A model generated the notes under the pieces. It saw only the letters and a program-made list of their open reading frames with translations. It made no database searches and had not been told where the DNA came from. A stretch of 64,000 bases of DNA from assembly GCF_001570525.1 (NCBI RefSeq), contig NZ_BBXC01000030.1, positions 1-64,000 on the forward strand, written 5' to 3'. Position numbers and translations under genes: made by a program. Of the stretch, positions 33,821 to 42,008 are shown piece by piece (within the stretch, counting starts at the first letter, position 1; each line of letters starts with the position of its first letter). Origin of the DNA: Herbidospora sakaeratensis (lineage in GTDB: Bacteria > Actinomycetota > Actinomycetes > Streptosporangiales > Streptosporangiaceae).

Positions 33821-35041
33821 ATGACGACGGCAGGAGAGGTCGGCCGGCTGCTCGTGCGGCTGCGGTCGGGCCAGGGCAGGCAGGATCCCTATCCGGTCTA
33901 CGAGCGGCTGCGCGCGATGGGGCCGGCCGTGGCCTCCCCGCTGGGCGCGCTGCTGGTGACCGACTACGCCTCCTGTGCCGAGATCGCCGGGTCGCCTTCG
34001 TGGCGGATGCCCGATCCGGAGTGGAAGGACCGGTGGGTGCCCCGGTGGCGGGACTATCCGATGGTGGGCGTGGTCTCCGAGGCGCTCATGCAGCTGAACC
34101 CGCCCGAGCACGGCGACCAGCGGGCGCTGGTGCTGCGCCACCTGTCCGCCCGGACGGTGCGTGACCTGCGGCCGGTGATCGAGGCGCACGCGGCGGCGGC
34201 GGTCGACCGGCTGGCCGGCCGCCTGGCGGAGTGGGGCCGCGCCGACTACGCCGAGCTGGTCGCCGACGCGGTGCCCTTGCAGGTGCTGTGCGACCTGCTC
34301 GGCGACCCGTTCTGCGACCCCGCGACGCTGGGCAAGCTGGCCGGCGACAGCCAGCTCATGCTGGAGATCTCCCCGGGCCGACACGAGCTGCGGGAGCTGG
34401 AGGAGCAGACCCGCCGCCTGTACGACCACTGCCTGGCCATGGTGGACGAGACGCGGCGGCGACCCCGGCCGGGGCTGCTGGCGGCGCTGCTGGAGACGGT
34501 CGGTGTCGACCAGCGGCACTGGCTCGCGATCCAGGCCCAGACGATGATCATCGCCGGGTGGAAGACCACCAGCTCGATGCTGAACTCGATGGTCCTGGCC
34601 CTGACCGCGCACCCCGGCCAGGCCCGGCAACTGGCGGAAGACCCCGGCCTCGGGCCCCAGGCGGTCGCCGAGGTGCTGCGCTGGGACCCGCCGGTGCAGA
34701 TCCTGGTGCGCGTGGCCGGGCCCGGCGCCACCCTGCACGAGCGGCCGGTCGCCGAAGGGCAGGCGGTCTACCTGATGGTGGGGGCCGCGCACCGCGACCC
34801 CGGCGAGGCCGGCGACCCGGCCCGCTTCGACGTCACCCGGACCTCCGCGCGCCGGTCGCTGGCCTTCGGGCTCGGCCCGCACTACTGCCTGGGGTCGCGG
34901 CTGGCGCAGACCGAGGCCGAGGCCGTGCTCCCGCTGTTGCTGCGGCGTTTCGGCACCCGGCTGGCGCTGGCCGCGCCGCCGGTCAGGCCGCGCGGCCTGG
35001 CCTTCCGCGACGTCACCGCGCTGGAGGTGACCCTCACGTGA
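33821..35041 (+). CDS. Cytochrome P450
   Basis: 406 residues from ATG 33821; ATG 33773 would add 16 residues and has no better ribosome-binding site. All diagnostic motifs are present: I-helix oxygen-binding AGWKTTSSM, K-helix E-x-x-R (EVLRWDPP), and the heme loop FGLGPHYCLGSRLA with the proximal Cys. Length and style match soluble bacterial class I CYPs. The crotonase gene begins inside its stop codon (GTGA overlap), so the two are translationally coupled and probably act on one acyl or polyketide-like substrate. No ferredoxin gene is adjacent. Confidence 0.92.
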   Translation: MTTAGEVGRLLVRLRSGQGRQDPYPVYERLRAMGPAVASPLGALLVTDYASCAEIAGSPSWRMPDPEWKDRWVPRWRDYPMVGVVSEALMQLNPPEHGDQRALVLRHLSARTVRDLRPVIEAHAAAAVDRLAGRLAEWGRADYAELVADAVPLQVLCDLLGDPFCDPATLGKLAGDSQLMLEISPGRHELRELEEQTRRLYDHCLAMVDETRRRPRPGLLAALLETVGVDQRHWLAIQAQTMIIAGWKTTSSMLNSMVLALTAHPGQARQLAEDPGLGPQAVAEVLRWDPPVQILVRVAGPGATLHERPVAEGQAVYLMVGAAHRDPGEAGDPARFDVTRTSARRSLAFGLGPHYCLGSRLAQTEAEAVLPLLLRRFGTRLALAAPPVRPRGLAFRDVTALEVTLT

Positions 35042-35904
35042 GCGTCACGGTCGAACGCGACGGGAGCGTCGGCCACGTGCGGCTGCGCTGCGCGCCCCCG
35101 CACCACACGATCACCCTGCGCATGCTGCGCGAGCTCCTCGACGCCTACGAGAGCCTCGAATCTGCCGCGGTGATCGTGTTGTCGGGGGAGGGGCCGGTCT
35201 TCTGCCAGGGCGGCGACGTGGCCGAGTTGCTCGCCCTGGCCGGGGGCGGGATCGAGGAGGTCCGCCGCGCGGCCGACCTCGGGCACCGGGTGTGCCGCGC
35301 GATCTCCGGCAGCCCGGCCGTCACCGTCGCGCGGCTGCACGGCACGGTGGCGGGCACGGGCCTGTGCCTGGCCGCCCACTGCGACCTGCGCGTCAGCAGC
35401 GACACCGCCACCTACCGGCTGCCCGAGCTGGCGCTGGGCGTGCCGCCCGTGTGGGGCGGCACCGCGGCGCGGCTCGCCATGGACATCGGGGTGTCCCGGC
35501 TGCGTCACCTGGTGCTGACCTGCGAGGCCCTCGACGCCGCCACCGCGCTCCGGTACGGCCTGCTGCACCAGGTCGTCCCGGAGGATCGGCTCGCCCGGGC
35601 GGCCGACGTCCTGGCCCGCAAGCTCGCCCGCCGCGACCCCGGCGGGGTGCGTGTCGCCAAGGCGATGTTGCGGGCCATGGAGAACGGCTACCGCCAGGGC
35701 GACCTCACCCAGCTCGACAGCGAACTGTTCGCCCATGGGCTGGTCTCAGCCCAGGAACGCCGCGACCGTCGCGGTCTGACCGGTGACCAGGTGCCCGACT
35801 CCGGGCAGCAGCCGGACGTCGGCCTTGGGGACGTGGGCGCGCACGCGCCGGGCCGTCTCGGGCCCGTTGATGAGCGCGTCCTTGTCGCCGGCGAGGACCA
35901 GTAG
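35038..35904 (+). CDS. Crotonase-fold (enoyl-CoA hydratase/isomerase-like) protein
   Basis: 288 residues from GTG 35038. The oxyanion-hole loop is GPVFCQGGDVAEL; the second loop is GTVAGTGLCLAAHCDLRVS, where true enoyl-CoA hydratases have G-G-G-x-E-L: the first catalytic Glu is Cys. The second Glu is kept in RLPELALGVPPVWGG. This pattern fits decarboxylase- or isomerase-like crotonases, including those of polyketide beta-branching, better than a hydratase. The last 53 codons overlap the convergent hydrolase gene by 159 bp, an unusually long tail; the domain itself ends near residue 250. Confidence 0.82.
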   Translation: MSVTVERDGSVGHVRLRCAPPHHTITLRMLRELLDAYESLESAAVIVLSGEGPVFCQGGDVAELLALAGGGIEEVRRAADLGHRVCRAISGSPAVTVARLHGTVAGTGLCLAAHCDLRVSSDTATYRLPELALGVPPVWGGTAARLAMDIGVSRLRHLVLTCEALDAATALRYGLLHQVVPEDRLARAADVLARKLARRDPGGVRVAKAMLRAMENGYRQGDLTQLDSELFAHGLVSAQERRDRRGLTGDQVPDSGQQPDVGLGDVGAHAPGRLGPVDERVLVAGEDQ

Positions 35905-36567
35905 CGGCATCGTCAGGCCGGCGAGCTCGGCGTCGGTGTAGATGGGCAGGTCGGACCGGCGGGGCTTGAAGTCGCGGTTGATCCGGTCGAAGAACTCCCC
36001 GAACCAGCCGGTGTCGCTCAGGTCGGCGCCGAGGATGAGTTTCTGCGAGCGCCTGCGCTGCCCGATCGCCAGCAGCAGCAGGGCCAGCAGCAGGATGCCG
36101 CGCCTGACCTTGCCGATGCCGCCGGGGCAGATCAGCACGAGCCGCTCGACGCGCCGGGGCTCGCGGACCGCCAGGCCGGTGGCGATCCAGCCGCCCAGCG
36201 ACAACCCGACGACGGTGGCCGACTCGATGCCGAGGCCGGTCATGACCTCGCCGAGCCAGGCGGGGTAGTCGCCGATCGGCGGCCGGTTGGGGGCCGACAG
36301 GCCGGGCTCGCCGGGGATGTCGATCGCGTAGACGCGGTGGTGCCGCGACCAGGCGGCGATGTCGCCGTACCAGCTGAGGGAGTTGGCCATCGCGCCGTGG
36401 ACCAGGATCACGGGCGGCGCGTTGGCCGGGCCGGAGGCCAGGGCGAAGGTGTCGCCGAGCGTGGTCGCGACGGTCAGCCGCTCGGCCGGGACGGGCCAGG
36501 TGTCCAGCAGCTCCGCATAGCGGTCCAGGAGGGCGCGCCCGGCGTCGGGGGAAGTGTAGATGTCCAT
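35746..36567 (-). CDS. Alpha/beta hydrolase
   Basis: 273 residues. Oxyanion-hole HG in VILVHGAMANSLSWYG, nucleophile elbow GLSLGG, catalytic acid in LVLAGDKDALI and His in PGVGHLV, in the right order for an alpha/beta-hydrolase fold of the esterase/haloalkane dehalogenase-like type. There is a cap domain around LALLLLAIGQRRRSQK. It lies 32 bp downstream of a MarR gene on the same strand, with an inverted repeat in between. Substrate unknown. Confidence 0.88.
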   Translation of the reverse strand: MDIYTSPDAGRALLDRYAELLDTWPVPAERLTVATTLGDTFALASGPANAPPVILVHGAMANSLSWYGDIAAWSRHHRVYAIDIPGEPGLSAPNRPPIGDYPAWLGEVMTGLGIESATVVGLSLGGWIATGLAVREPRRVERLVLICPGGIGKVRRGILLLALLLLAIGQRRRSQKLILGADLSDTGWFGEFFDRINRDFKPRRSDLPIYTDAELAGLTMPLLVLAGDKDALINGPETARRVRAHVPKADVRLLPGVGHLVTGQTATVAAFLG

Positions 36568-36581
36568 GTACGCACCCTATC

Positions 36582-36600
36582 ACTCCCTTTCATAGGGAGT
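36582..36600. promoter_or_regulatory. Inverted repeat upstream of the hydrolase gene
   Basis: ACTCCCT (36582-36588) and AGGGAGT (36594-36600) are exact complements around TTCAT, 15 bp before the hydrolase start on the minus strand and reaching the MarR stop codon. A candidate MarR site. Confidence 0.45.
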
Positions 36601-37037
36601 CATAGGGAATTTTTCGCCTCGGTAGCGGCATCGGTGACCTTGGTGACGAAGTCGAGGAGGAGGGCGCGCTCCTCGGGGGTGTAACCGGCGCAGATGCCGT
36701 CGAGGGCGCGGGTCATGCCGGCGTACAGGGAGACGATCTCGGGGACCCGGTCGGGGAGCGGGCGGATGAGCACCGCGCGCCGGTCGCGGGCATCGCGTTC
36801 GCGGGCGATCCAGCCGCCCTTCTCCAGCCGGTCGAGCACCCCGGTCATCGTCGCCGGGTGGAGCCCGGTCACCTTGGCCAGCGCCGAGGGCGTCATGGGC
36901 GCGTGGCGCGAGATCAGGTAGAGGCAGTCACGGTCGACCGGGCGCAGGTCGAGCCGCCCGCCCACCTGCTGGTTGAGCAGCGACACCTGGGCGGTCAACG
37001 CGCGCAGCGCATCCTGGATAGAAGATACTGAAACCAT
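36600..37037 (-). CDS. MarR-family transcriptional regulator
   Basis: 145 residues with RPVDRDCLYLISRHAPMTPS, recognition helix ALAKVTGLHPATMTGVLDRL and wing ARERDARDRRAVLIRP. It is divergent from the NmrA-like gene (40 bp between starts) and followed on its own strand by the hydrolase, so it sits at the centre of a three-gene regulon. An imperfect palindrome overlaps its start region. Confidence 0.9.
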   Translation of the reverse strand: MVSVSSIQDALRALTAQVSLLNQQVGGRLDLRPVDRDCLYLISRHAPMTPSALAKVTGLHPATMTGVLDRLEKGGWIARERDARDRRAVLIRPLPDRVPEIVSLYAGMTRALDGICAGYTPEERALLLDFVTKVTDAATEAKNSL

Positions 37038-37058
37038 ATAATACGACTCTCATACTAT
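37038..37058. promoter_or_regulatory. Imperfect MarR-type palindrome in the divergent promoter
   Basis: ATAATACGA-CTC-TCATACTAT: seven of nine positions pair between the arms. It occupies the middle of the 40-bp gap between the MarR and NmrA-like starts and is the only A+T-rich stretch there. Confidence 0.45.
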
Positions 37059-37077
37059 TCGTGTTTCGGAGGATTCC

Positions 37078-37752
37078 GTGAAGATCACGATATTCGGCGC
37101 CACCGGCGGCGTCGGCAGTGAATGCATCAGATCTGCCCTGGCGGCCGGCCACGAGGTCACCGCGGTCGTGCGCGACGCCGCCCGCCTGTCGCTGGACCCC
37201 CACCACGTCATGGTCGCCGACCTGCGCATCGCCCCCGACGCCAAGGAGCTCGTCCTCGCCTGCGAGGACGCCGACGCGGTGATCTCCTGCGTCGGCCCGC
37301 GCTCGCCCCAGCACGACCGCGGCGTCGTGACGGCCGCCACCCGCGTGATCGTGGCGGCCATGCACGCCGCCCACGCCCGCCGGATCATCATCGTCAGCGC
37401 CGCCCCCGTCTCGACCATCCCCACCCCGGGCAACCCCGACGCCCCCAGGCACGACCCGGGCGAGGGACCGTTCGCCCGCTACGTGCTGACCCCGATCGTC
37501 AAACGGGCCCTTCCTTCTGTGTACGCCGACCTGTCGGCCGCCGAGGACGTGCTGCGCGAGAGCGGCCTCGACTGGACGGCCGTGCGCCCGCCCCGCCTGA
37601 CCGACAAGCCCGGCACCGGCCGCTACCGCACCGCCCCCGACCGCAATCTGCGCGGCGGCCTGTCGATCCCGCGCGCCGACCTGGCCGCGGCGATGCTCGC
37701 CATGGTCGACCAGCCCTCGACCGTCGGCCACGCCATGGGCGTGGCAACCTGA
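37078..37752 (+). CDS. NmrA-like / NAD(P)-binding oxidoreductase
   Basis: 224 residues from GTG 37078 after CGGAGG. The Rossmann motif is ITIFGATGGVGSECI (GxxGxxG of atypical short-chain dehydrogenases); there is no Y-x-x-x-K. AVISCVGPRSPQHDR and LDWTAVRPPRLTD are typical of the NAD(P)H-binding (PF13460-like) group of flavin reductase/NmrA-like proteins. Regulated by the divergent MarR gene by position. The substrate is not evident. Confidence 0.85.
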   Translation: MKITIFGATGGVGSECIRSALAAGHEVTAVVRDAARLSLDPHHVMVADLRIAPDAKELVLACEDADAVISCVGPRSPQHDRGVVTAATRVIVAAMHAAHARRIIIVSAAPVSTIPTPGNPDAPRHDPGEGPFARYVLTPIVKRALPSVYADLSAAEDVLRESGLDWTAVRPPRLTDKPGTGRYRTAPDRNLRGGLSIPRADLAAAMLAMVDQPSTVGHAMGVAT

Positions 37753-37805
37753 GCCCCTTTCGGGGTAGGGGAGGGTGAGAAAGTCGGCGCCCCCGGGAGG
37801 CTGAG

Positions 37806-39113
37806 GTGACGTGGGAAGGACGAGACCGGCTCGCTCAGGCTCAGGCCGCGTTGTCACGGTCGGAGCTGCTGCTGCGCACCGCGGAGGACCTGGCCGACAC
37901 GACCAGCCTCGTCGACATCCGGCGCCGGGTCCGTGACCTGGTCGTCTCCGACCTGAAGCCGACCTACGTCGGCCTGGTGCTGGCCGAGGAGGGGCGGCTG
38001 CGCCGCCTCGTCGACGACGAGATCCCCCGCACCGTCGAGACGGTGGCCCGGCAGTTCGAGGTGGGCCCCGAGTGGCCGACCGCCCAGGCGTTCCGGCGGC
38101 AGCGGATCGTCGAGATCACCGGCCCCGGCATGCTGCGCGAGGGCTACGGCGAGGCGGCGCTGGCCGCGTTCACCGAACTGGGGCTGAGCTCGGCGGTGTG
38201 CATCCCGCTGCCGGGCGTGAGCGGCCCGGTGGGGGTGCTGGTGCTGGGCTGGGACCAGCACCACGTGGTCGACGTCGAGGAACGCGCCGTCCTGCTGGCG
38301 GTGGCCGGCTACACCGGCCGCGCGGTCGAGCGCGCCCAGCGGCTCCACGAGCGGGTGACGGTCGCCCACCAGCTGCAACGGGCCATGCTGACCGACCTGC
38401 CCGCCGTCTCGGGCCTGGAGGTCGCGGCGCTCTACCGCCCGGCGGTGACGGCCGAACTGGTCGGCGGCGACTGGTACGACGCCTACTACCTCGACCTGCC
38501 CGGCGGCGCGGGCCCCCGGGCGCTGGCCGTCACGGTGGGCGACATCACCGGCCACGACATGCAGGCCGCGACCCTGATGGGCCAGCTGCGCAGCATGTTG
38601 CGCCAGGCCGACATCGACCACCCCGGCCGCGGCCCGGCCACCTCGGTGGCGGCGCTCGAACACGCCTGCCGGCTGGTGCTGCCGCAGGCCACCGGCAGCC
38701 TCGTCCACGGCCACCTGACCCCGCGGCCCGGCGGCTGGGAGCTGACCTGGACCAACGCCGGGCACCCGCCGCCGGTCCTGCTCCACCCCGGCGGCGGGGT
38801 CGAGGAGCTCACCGCCCACGACATGATGTTCTTCCCGACCCTGGAACAGCACGAGAGCCACGGCGCCCGCACCGAGTCCACCCGGCTGCTGCCGCCCGGC
38901 ACGCTGCTGGTGATGTTCACCGACGGCCTGATCGAGTCGCCCGGCGTCGACCTCGACGCCGCGACCGCGCGCCTGCTCGCCACCCTGCCCCAGTACGGCG
39001 GCGATCCGCTGCCCGGCCTGCTGGAGAAGCTGACCGACGCGATGGCGGGCGCCGAGGGCAACATCGACGACATCGTCGTGCTGGCGGTCCGCGTCCCGGC
39101 CGCCGAGGGGTGA
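37806..39113 (+). CDS. GAF-SpoIIE (PP2C-type) serine phosphatase
   Basis: 435 residues from GTG 37806 after GGGAGG. Residues about 30-175 are a GAF sensor domain (SLVDIRRRVRDLVVSDLKP to VAGYTGRAVERAQRL); residues about 190-430 are a SpoIIE/PP2C phosphatase with the metal-binding Asp residues in VGGDWYDAYYL, VGDITGHD, MFTDGLIES and NIDDIVVLAV. The usual glycine of the GHG loop is Asp here. Such phosphatases dephosphorylate anti-anti-sigma factors and so control stress sigma factors in actinobacteria. No anti-sigma kinase gene lies nearby, so its partner is encoded elsewhere. Confidence 0.9.
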   Translation: MTWEGRDRLAQAQAALSRSELLLRTAEDLADTTSLVDIRRRVRDLVVSDLKPTYVGLVLAEEGRLRRLVDDEIPRTVETVARQFEVGPEWPTAQAFRRQRIVEITGPGMLREGYGEAALAAFTELGLSSAVCIPLPGVSGPVGVLVLGWDQHHVVDVEERAVLLAVAGYTGRAVERAQRLHERVTVAHQLQRAMLTDLPAVSGLEVAALYRPAVTAELVGGDWYDAYYLDLPGGAGPRALAVTVGDITGHDMQAATLMGQLRSMLRQADIDHPGRGPATSVAALEHACRLVLPQATGSLVHGHLTPRPGGWELTWTNAGHPPPVLLHPGGGVEELTAHDMMFFPTLEQHESHGARTESTRLLPPGTLLVMFTDGLIESPGVDLDAATARLLATLPQYGGDPLPGLLEKLTDAMAGAEGNIDDIVVLAVRVPAAEG

Positions 39114-39119
39114 GGCGCC

Positions 39120-40250
39120 TCAGCCCTGCCGGGCGGTGAGCACGCTGATGCCGGGGTGGCGCGGGTTGTGGCGGCCGGTGACGCGCAGGACCGCCTTCTT
39201 GATCAGCGCGACCCGGCGGCCGGTCATGGGCTTGCCGCGCGGGGTGCCGTCGAGGTCGGCGGGCTGCAGGACGCCGTCCCACGCGCCGAGGCTCACGCAC
39301 AGGGTGTCGGTTGTCAGGCGCAGCGGCTTGGGGTCGCGTCCGGCCAGGCGGGCGGTGATGGCGTGGAAGGCGCAGGCGCCCGCCAGGCCGCCGGGGCCGC
39401 AGCCCATGCGCAGCACCTGGCCGCCTTCGGCGTGCGCGGCGGCGGCGTCGCCGATGCCGTAGACCTCGGGGTGGGAGCGGGAGCGCAGGGTGCCGTCGAC
39501 GAGCAGGCGGCCGTGGGCGTCGACGGCGAGCCCGGCGCGGGCGGCCAGGTCGGCGACGCGGAAGCCGGCGGTCCAGGCCACCGCGTCGACGGCCAGGTGG
39601 CGGCCGTCGGCGAGCAGCACGCCGTCGGCATCGACCTTGGCGACGGTGGTGTTCTCCTGCACCTGGACGCCGAGGCGGTCCAGGGTGCGGCGCAGGTGGT
39701 CCTGGCCGGGTTCGGTCAGCTGGCGGCCCAGCGGCCCGCCGGTGATCAGGCGCACGGTGCGGCCGGGGTGGGTCTCGGCCAGTTCGGCGGCGGTCTCCAG
39801 GCCGGTGGGCCCGGCGCCGATCACGGCGACCGACTCGGCGGTGCGCATGCGCTCGCGCAGCCGCTCGGACTGCTCGATCCCGGCCACGGTGTAGGCGTGT
39901 TCGGCGGCGCCGGGGACGGCGTCGAGGTCGGCGTGGCTGCCCAGGGCGTACACCAGCAGGTCGTAGGCGAGCGGGTCGCCGCCGGCCAGGTCGACGCGGC
40001 GGGCGGCCGGGTCGAGGCCGGTGACCCGGTCGACGACCAGGCGGACGCCGCTGCCCGCGACCAGGTCGCGCAGCGGCTGGTGGCGGACCGTGCGGCCGGC
40101 GGCGACCTGGTGGTTGCGCATGCGCTCCACGAACCGGTCGCGGTCGTTGACGAGCGTGACCGGCGCGCCGGTGCGGCGGGCGAGCAGCTTGGCGATCGTC
40201 AGCCCGGTGTATCCGGCTCCCAGGACCGCGATGCGGGGTGTTTTCGTCAT
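39120..40250 (-). CDS. FAD-dependent NADH dehydrogenase-like oxidoreductase
   Basis: 376 residues. FAD-binding GxGxxG (AVLGAGYTGLTIAKLL), NAD-binding GxGxxG (VAVIGAGPTGLETAAELAE), and the C-terminal FAD signature in HPEVYGIGDAAAAH: a two-Rossmann pyridine nucleotide-disulfide oxidoreductase of the NDH-2 type, without the redox CxxxxC. NDH-2-like proteins of this size oxidise NADH and pass electrons to quinones or dyes. It is preceded on the same strand by an ECF41 sigma factor gene and by a sequence matching the ECF41 promoter (40259-40285), so it is almost certainly the sigma factor's local target. Confidence 0.85.
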   Translation of the reverse strand: MTKTPRIAVLGAGYTGLTIAKLLARRTGAPVTLVNDRDRFVERMRNHQVAAGRTVRHQPLRDLVAGSGVRLVVDRVTGLDPAARRVDLAGGDPLAYDLLVYALGSHADLDAVPGAAEHAYTVAGIEQSERLRERMRTAESVAVIGAGPTGLETAAELAETHPGRTVRLITGGPLGRQLTEPGQDHLRRTLDRLGVQVQENTTVAKVDADGVLLADGRHLAVDAVAWTAGFRVADLAARAGLAVDAHGRLLVDGTLRSRSHPEVYGIGDAAAAHAEGGQVLRMGCGPGGLAGACAFHAITARLAGRDPKPLRLTTDTLCVSLGAWDGVLQPADLDGTPRGKPMTGRRVALIKKAVLRVTGRHNPRHPGISVLTARQG

Positions 40251-40258
40251 GCGCGATG

Positions 40259-40285
40259 AACGGGAGAAGGGCGTGTTTCGTGACA
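40259..40285 (-). promoter_or_regulatory. ECF41-type promoter of the flavoprotein gene
   Basis: On the minus strand TGTCACG (40285-40279), 16 bp, CGTT (40262-40259) matches the ECF41 consensus TGTCACA-N16-CGTC with one change in each box and exact spacing. It lies so close to the ATG (40250) that the transcript would be leaderless or nearly so. Confidence 0.7.
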
Positions 40286-40302
40286 GCCCGGCGCGAGAAT
40301 GT

Positions 40303-41172
40303 TCAGCTTTTCTGTTGTGCCAGGTAGGCGAGTTTGTCGGGGTTGGCGACGGCGTGGATGGTGGTGACGCGGCCGCCGTCGAACTCGACGACCGTGACGC
40401 CGGCCAGTTCGTCGTCGAGGTAGAAGGCCAGGGCCGGCTGCCCGTTGACGGTCTCGGGTTCCAGGCGGACGCGGGGCGCGTAGCGGGTCAGGGCGAGCAG
40501 GTGACGCAGGACCTGCTCGCGGCCGGAGACCGCGACGCGGGTGGCGGGGGCCTTGCCGCCGCCGTCGGCCCAGGCGACCACGTCGTCGGCGAGCAGCCGT
40601 TCCAGCGCGGCGACGTCGCCGGCCAGGGTGGCGGCCATGAAGCGTTTGAGCAGTTCCTCGCCCTGCTCGGGGGCGGGGGTGAAGCGCCGGCGCTCCTCGG
40701 CGAGGTGCCGCTGGGCCCGCCGGTAGAGCTGGCGGACGTGCGGCTCGGTGACGTCGAGGACCTCGGCGATCTCGCGGTGGCTGTGGCCGAACGCCTCGCG
40801 CAGCACGAACACCGCGCGTTCGGGCGGGGTGAGCCGCTCCAGCAGCACCAGCATCCCGATGGACAGCAGTTCGCGTTGGGCCACGACCTCCAGCGGGTCG
40901 CCGGCGCCGCCGGTGAGGATCGGCTCGGGCAACCAGGTGCCGACGTAGCGTTCGCGCTGGGCCCGCGCGGAGGTGAGCCGGTCGAGGCACAGGTTGGTGA
41001 CGACCTTGGTGAGCCACGCCTCGGGCACGACCGCGCTGTCGCAGCGCTCCCAGCGCAGATAGGCGTCCTGGACGACGTCCTCGGCCGCCGAGGCCTCGCC
41101 GAGCAGCCGGTAGGCCACCCCGAACAGGCGGCGGCGGTTGGCCTCGAAGCGCGCCAGCCGCTCGGGGGTCAC
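40303..41172 (-). CDS. sigJ: ECF41-family RNA polymerase sigma factor (SigJ-like) with SnoaL-like C-domain
   Basis: 289 residues. Region 2 is RRRLFGVAYRLLGEASAAEDVVQDAYLRW; region 4 is PPERAVFVLREAFGHSHREIAEVLDVTEPHVRQLYRRAQ (both given in parts here: FGVAYRLLGEASAAEDVVQ and HSHREIAEVLDVTEPHVRQ). From about residue 170 to the end is a SnoaL-like domain (GEELLKRFMAATLAGDV, DDVVAWADGGGKA) that in ECF41 proteins takes the place of an anti-sigma factor. It starts eight bases after the TetR gene on the same strand and so is likely co-transcribed with it; the flavoprotein downstream has the matching promoter. The symbol follows the mycobacterial member of the family. Confidence 0.88.
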   Translation of the reverse strand: MTPERLARFEANRRRLFGVAYRLLGEASAAEDVVQDAYLRWERCDSAVVPEAWLTKVVTNLCLDRLTSARAQRERYVGTWLPEPILTGGAGDPLEVVAQRELLSIGMLVLLERLTPPERAVFVLREAFGHSHREIAEVLDVTEPHVRQLYRRAQRHLAEERRRFTPAPEQGEELLKRFMAATLAGDVAALERLLADDVVAWADGGGKAPATRVAVSGREQVLRHLLALTRYAPRVRLEPETVNGQPALAFYLDDELAGVTVVEFDGGRVTTIHAVANPDKLAYLAQQKS

Positions 41173-41179
41173 GGGTCTC

Positions 41180-41950
41180 CTACCGCCCCTCGATGAGGAC
41201 GGCGATCCCGTCGAGGAGGCGGGCCAGCCCGAACTCGAAGGAGCCGGCCGGGTCGGCGGGGGCGTTGTAGGCCTCGCCGCTGGCGCTGCCGACCCGGGCG
41301 GCCAGCGGGTAGGCGGAGAAGTCGCCGGCGGCGGCCAGGAACGGCTCGTGGGCGCGCCACCACTCCTCGTCGGTCATGCCGGTCTCCTGGGCGGCGCGGG
41401 CGGCCTCGACCACGCCGCGGGCGGCGCCGTGGACGTAGGCGGCGACGAGGGTCAGGACGTTGTCCATCTCCAGGTCGGTCAGGCCGATGCCGTCGAGGGC
41501 CGACAGTTCGTGTTCGTACTTGCCCAGGGTGCCGGGGCCCAGCGGGGGGCGGCTGACGGCGACCTGCAGGATCCACGGGTGGCGGCGGTAGAGGGCCAGG
41601 TTGTCGCGGGCGATGCGCTCGACCCGGGCGCGCCAGCCGTCGGGGACTCGCGCGTCGGCGAAGGTTTCCTTGTAGACGGTGTCGAGCATGACGTCGATCA
41701 GTTCGGCCTTGCCCGGGACGTGGGTGTAGAGCGACATCGTGCCCACCCCGAGGTGGTCGGCGACCTTGCGCATGGACAACGCGGCCAGGCCCTCGGCGTC
41801 GGCGACCTCGATCGCGGCGGTGATGACCCGGTCGGCGGTCAGTTCGGGGCGGCCCTTGCGGGGGGCGCGCTCGCGGGCGCGGGACGGGTCGCGCCACAGC
41901 AGCGCGAGCGTGCGCGCGGGGTCGCCCCGCCCGATGTATTCGGTCGTCAT
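41180..41950 (-). CDS. TetR-family regulator with TetR-type C-terminal domain
   Basis: 256 residues from ATG 41950 (MTTEYIGRGDPARTL). The HTH is LTADRVITAAIEVADAEGLAA and LSMRKVADHLGVGTMSLYTH; the C-terminal part (ELIDVMLDTVYKETF, NLALYRRHPWILQ) is the TetR_C class that includes tetracycline-repressor-like drug sensors. It is divergent from the DrrAB-type transporter across 58 bp with repeated TGTACGG elements, the classic arrangement for a drug-responsive repressor of its efflux pump. Its transcript continues into sigJ. Confidence 0.9.
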   Translation of the reverse strand: MTTEYIGRGDPARTLALLWRDPSRARERAPRKGRPELTADRVITAAIEVADAEGLAALSMRKVADHLGVGTMSLYTHVPGKAELIDVMLDTVYKETFADARVPDGWRARVERIARDNLALYRRHPWILQVAVSRPPLGPGTLGKYEHELSALDGIGLTDLEMDNVLTLVAAYVHGAARGVVEAARAAQETGMTDEEWWRAHEPFLAAAGDFSAYPLAARVGSASGEAYNAPADPAGSFEFGLARLLDGIAVLIEGR

Positions 41951-41980
41951 GATGCCGATCAGCGTACTCGGGACGCTTAA

Positions 41981-42006
41981 CCGTATGCTGTACGGTACGC
42001 TGTACG
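41981..42006. promoter_or_regulatory. TetR operator repeats before the ABC transporter
   Basis: CCGTA-TGCTG-TACGG (41981-41995) is an inverted repeat, overlapped by the direct repeat GCTGTACGG (41988-41996 and 41999-42007 approximately). The second copy touches the ATG of the transporter gene at 42009, which has no ribosome-binding site, so the operator overlaps the transcription and translation start. Confidence 0.55.
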
Positions 42007-42008
42007 GC

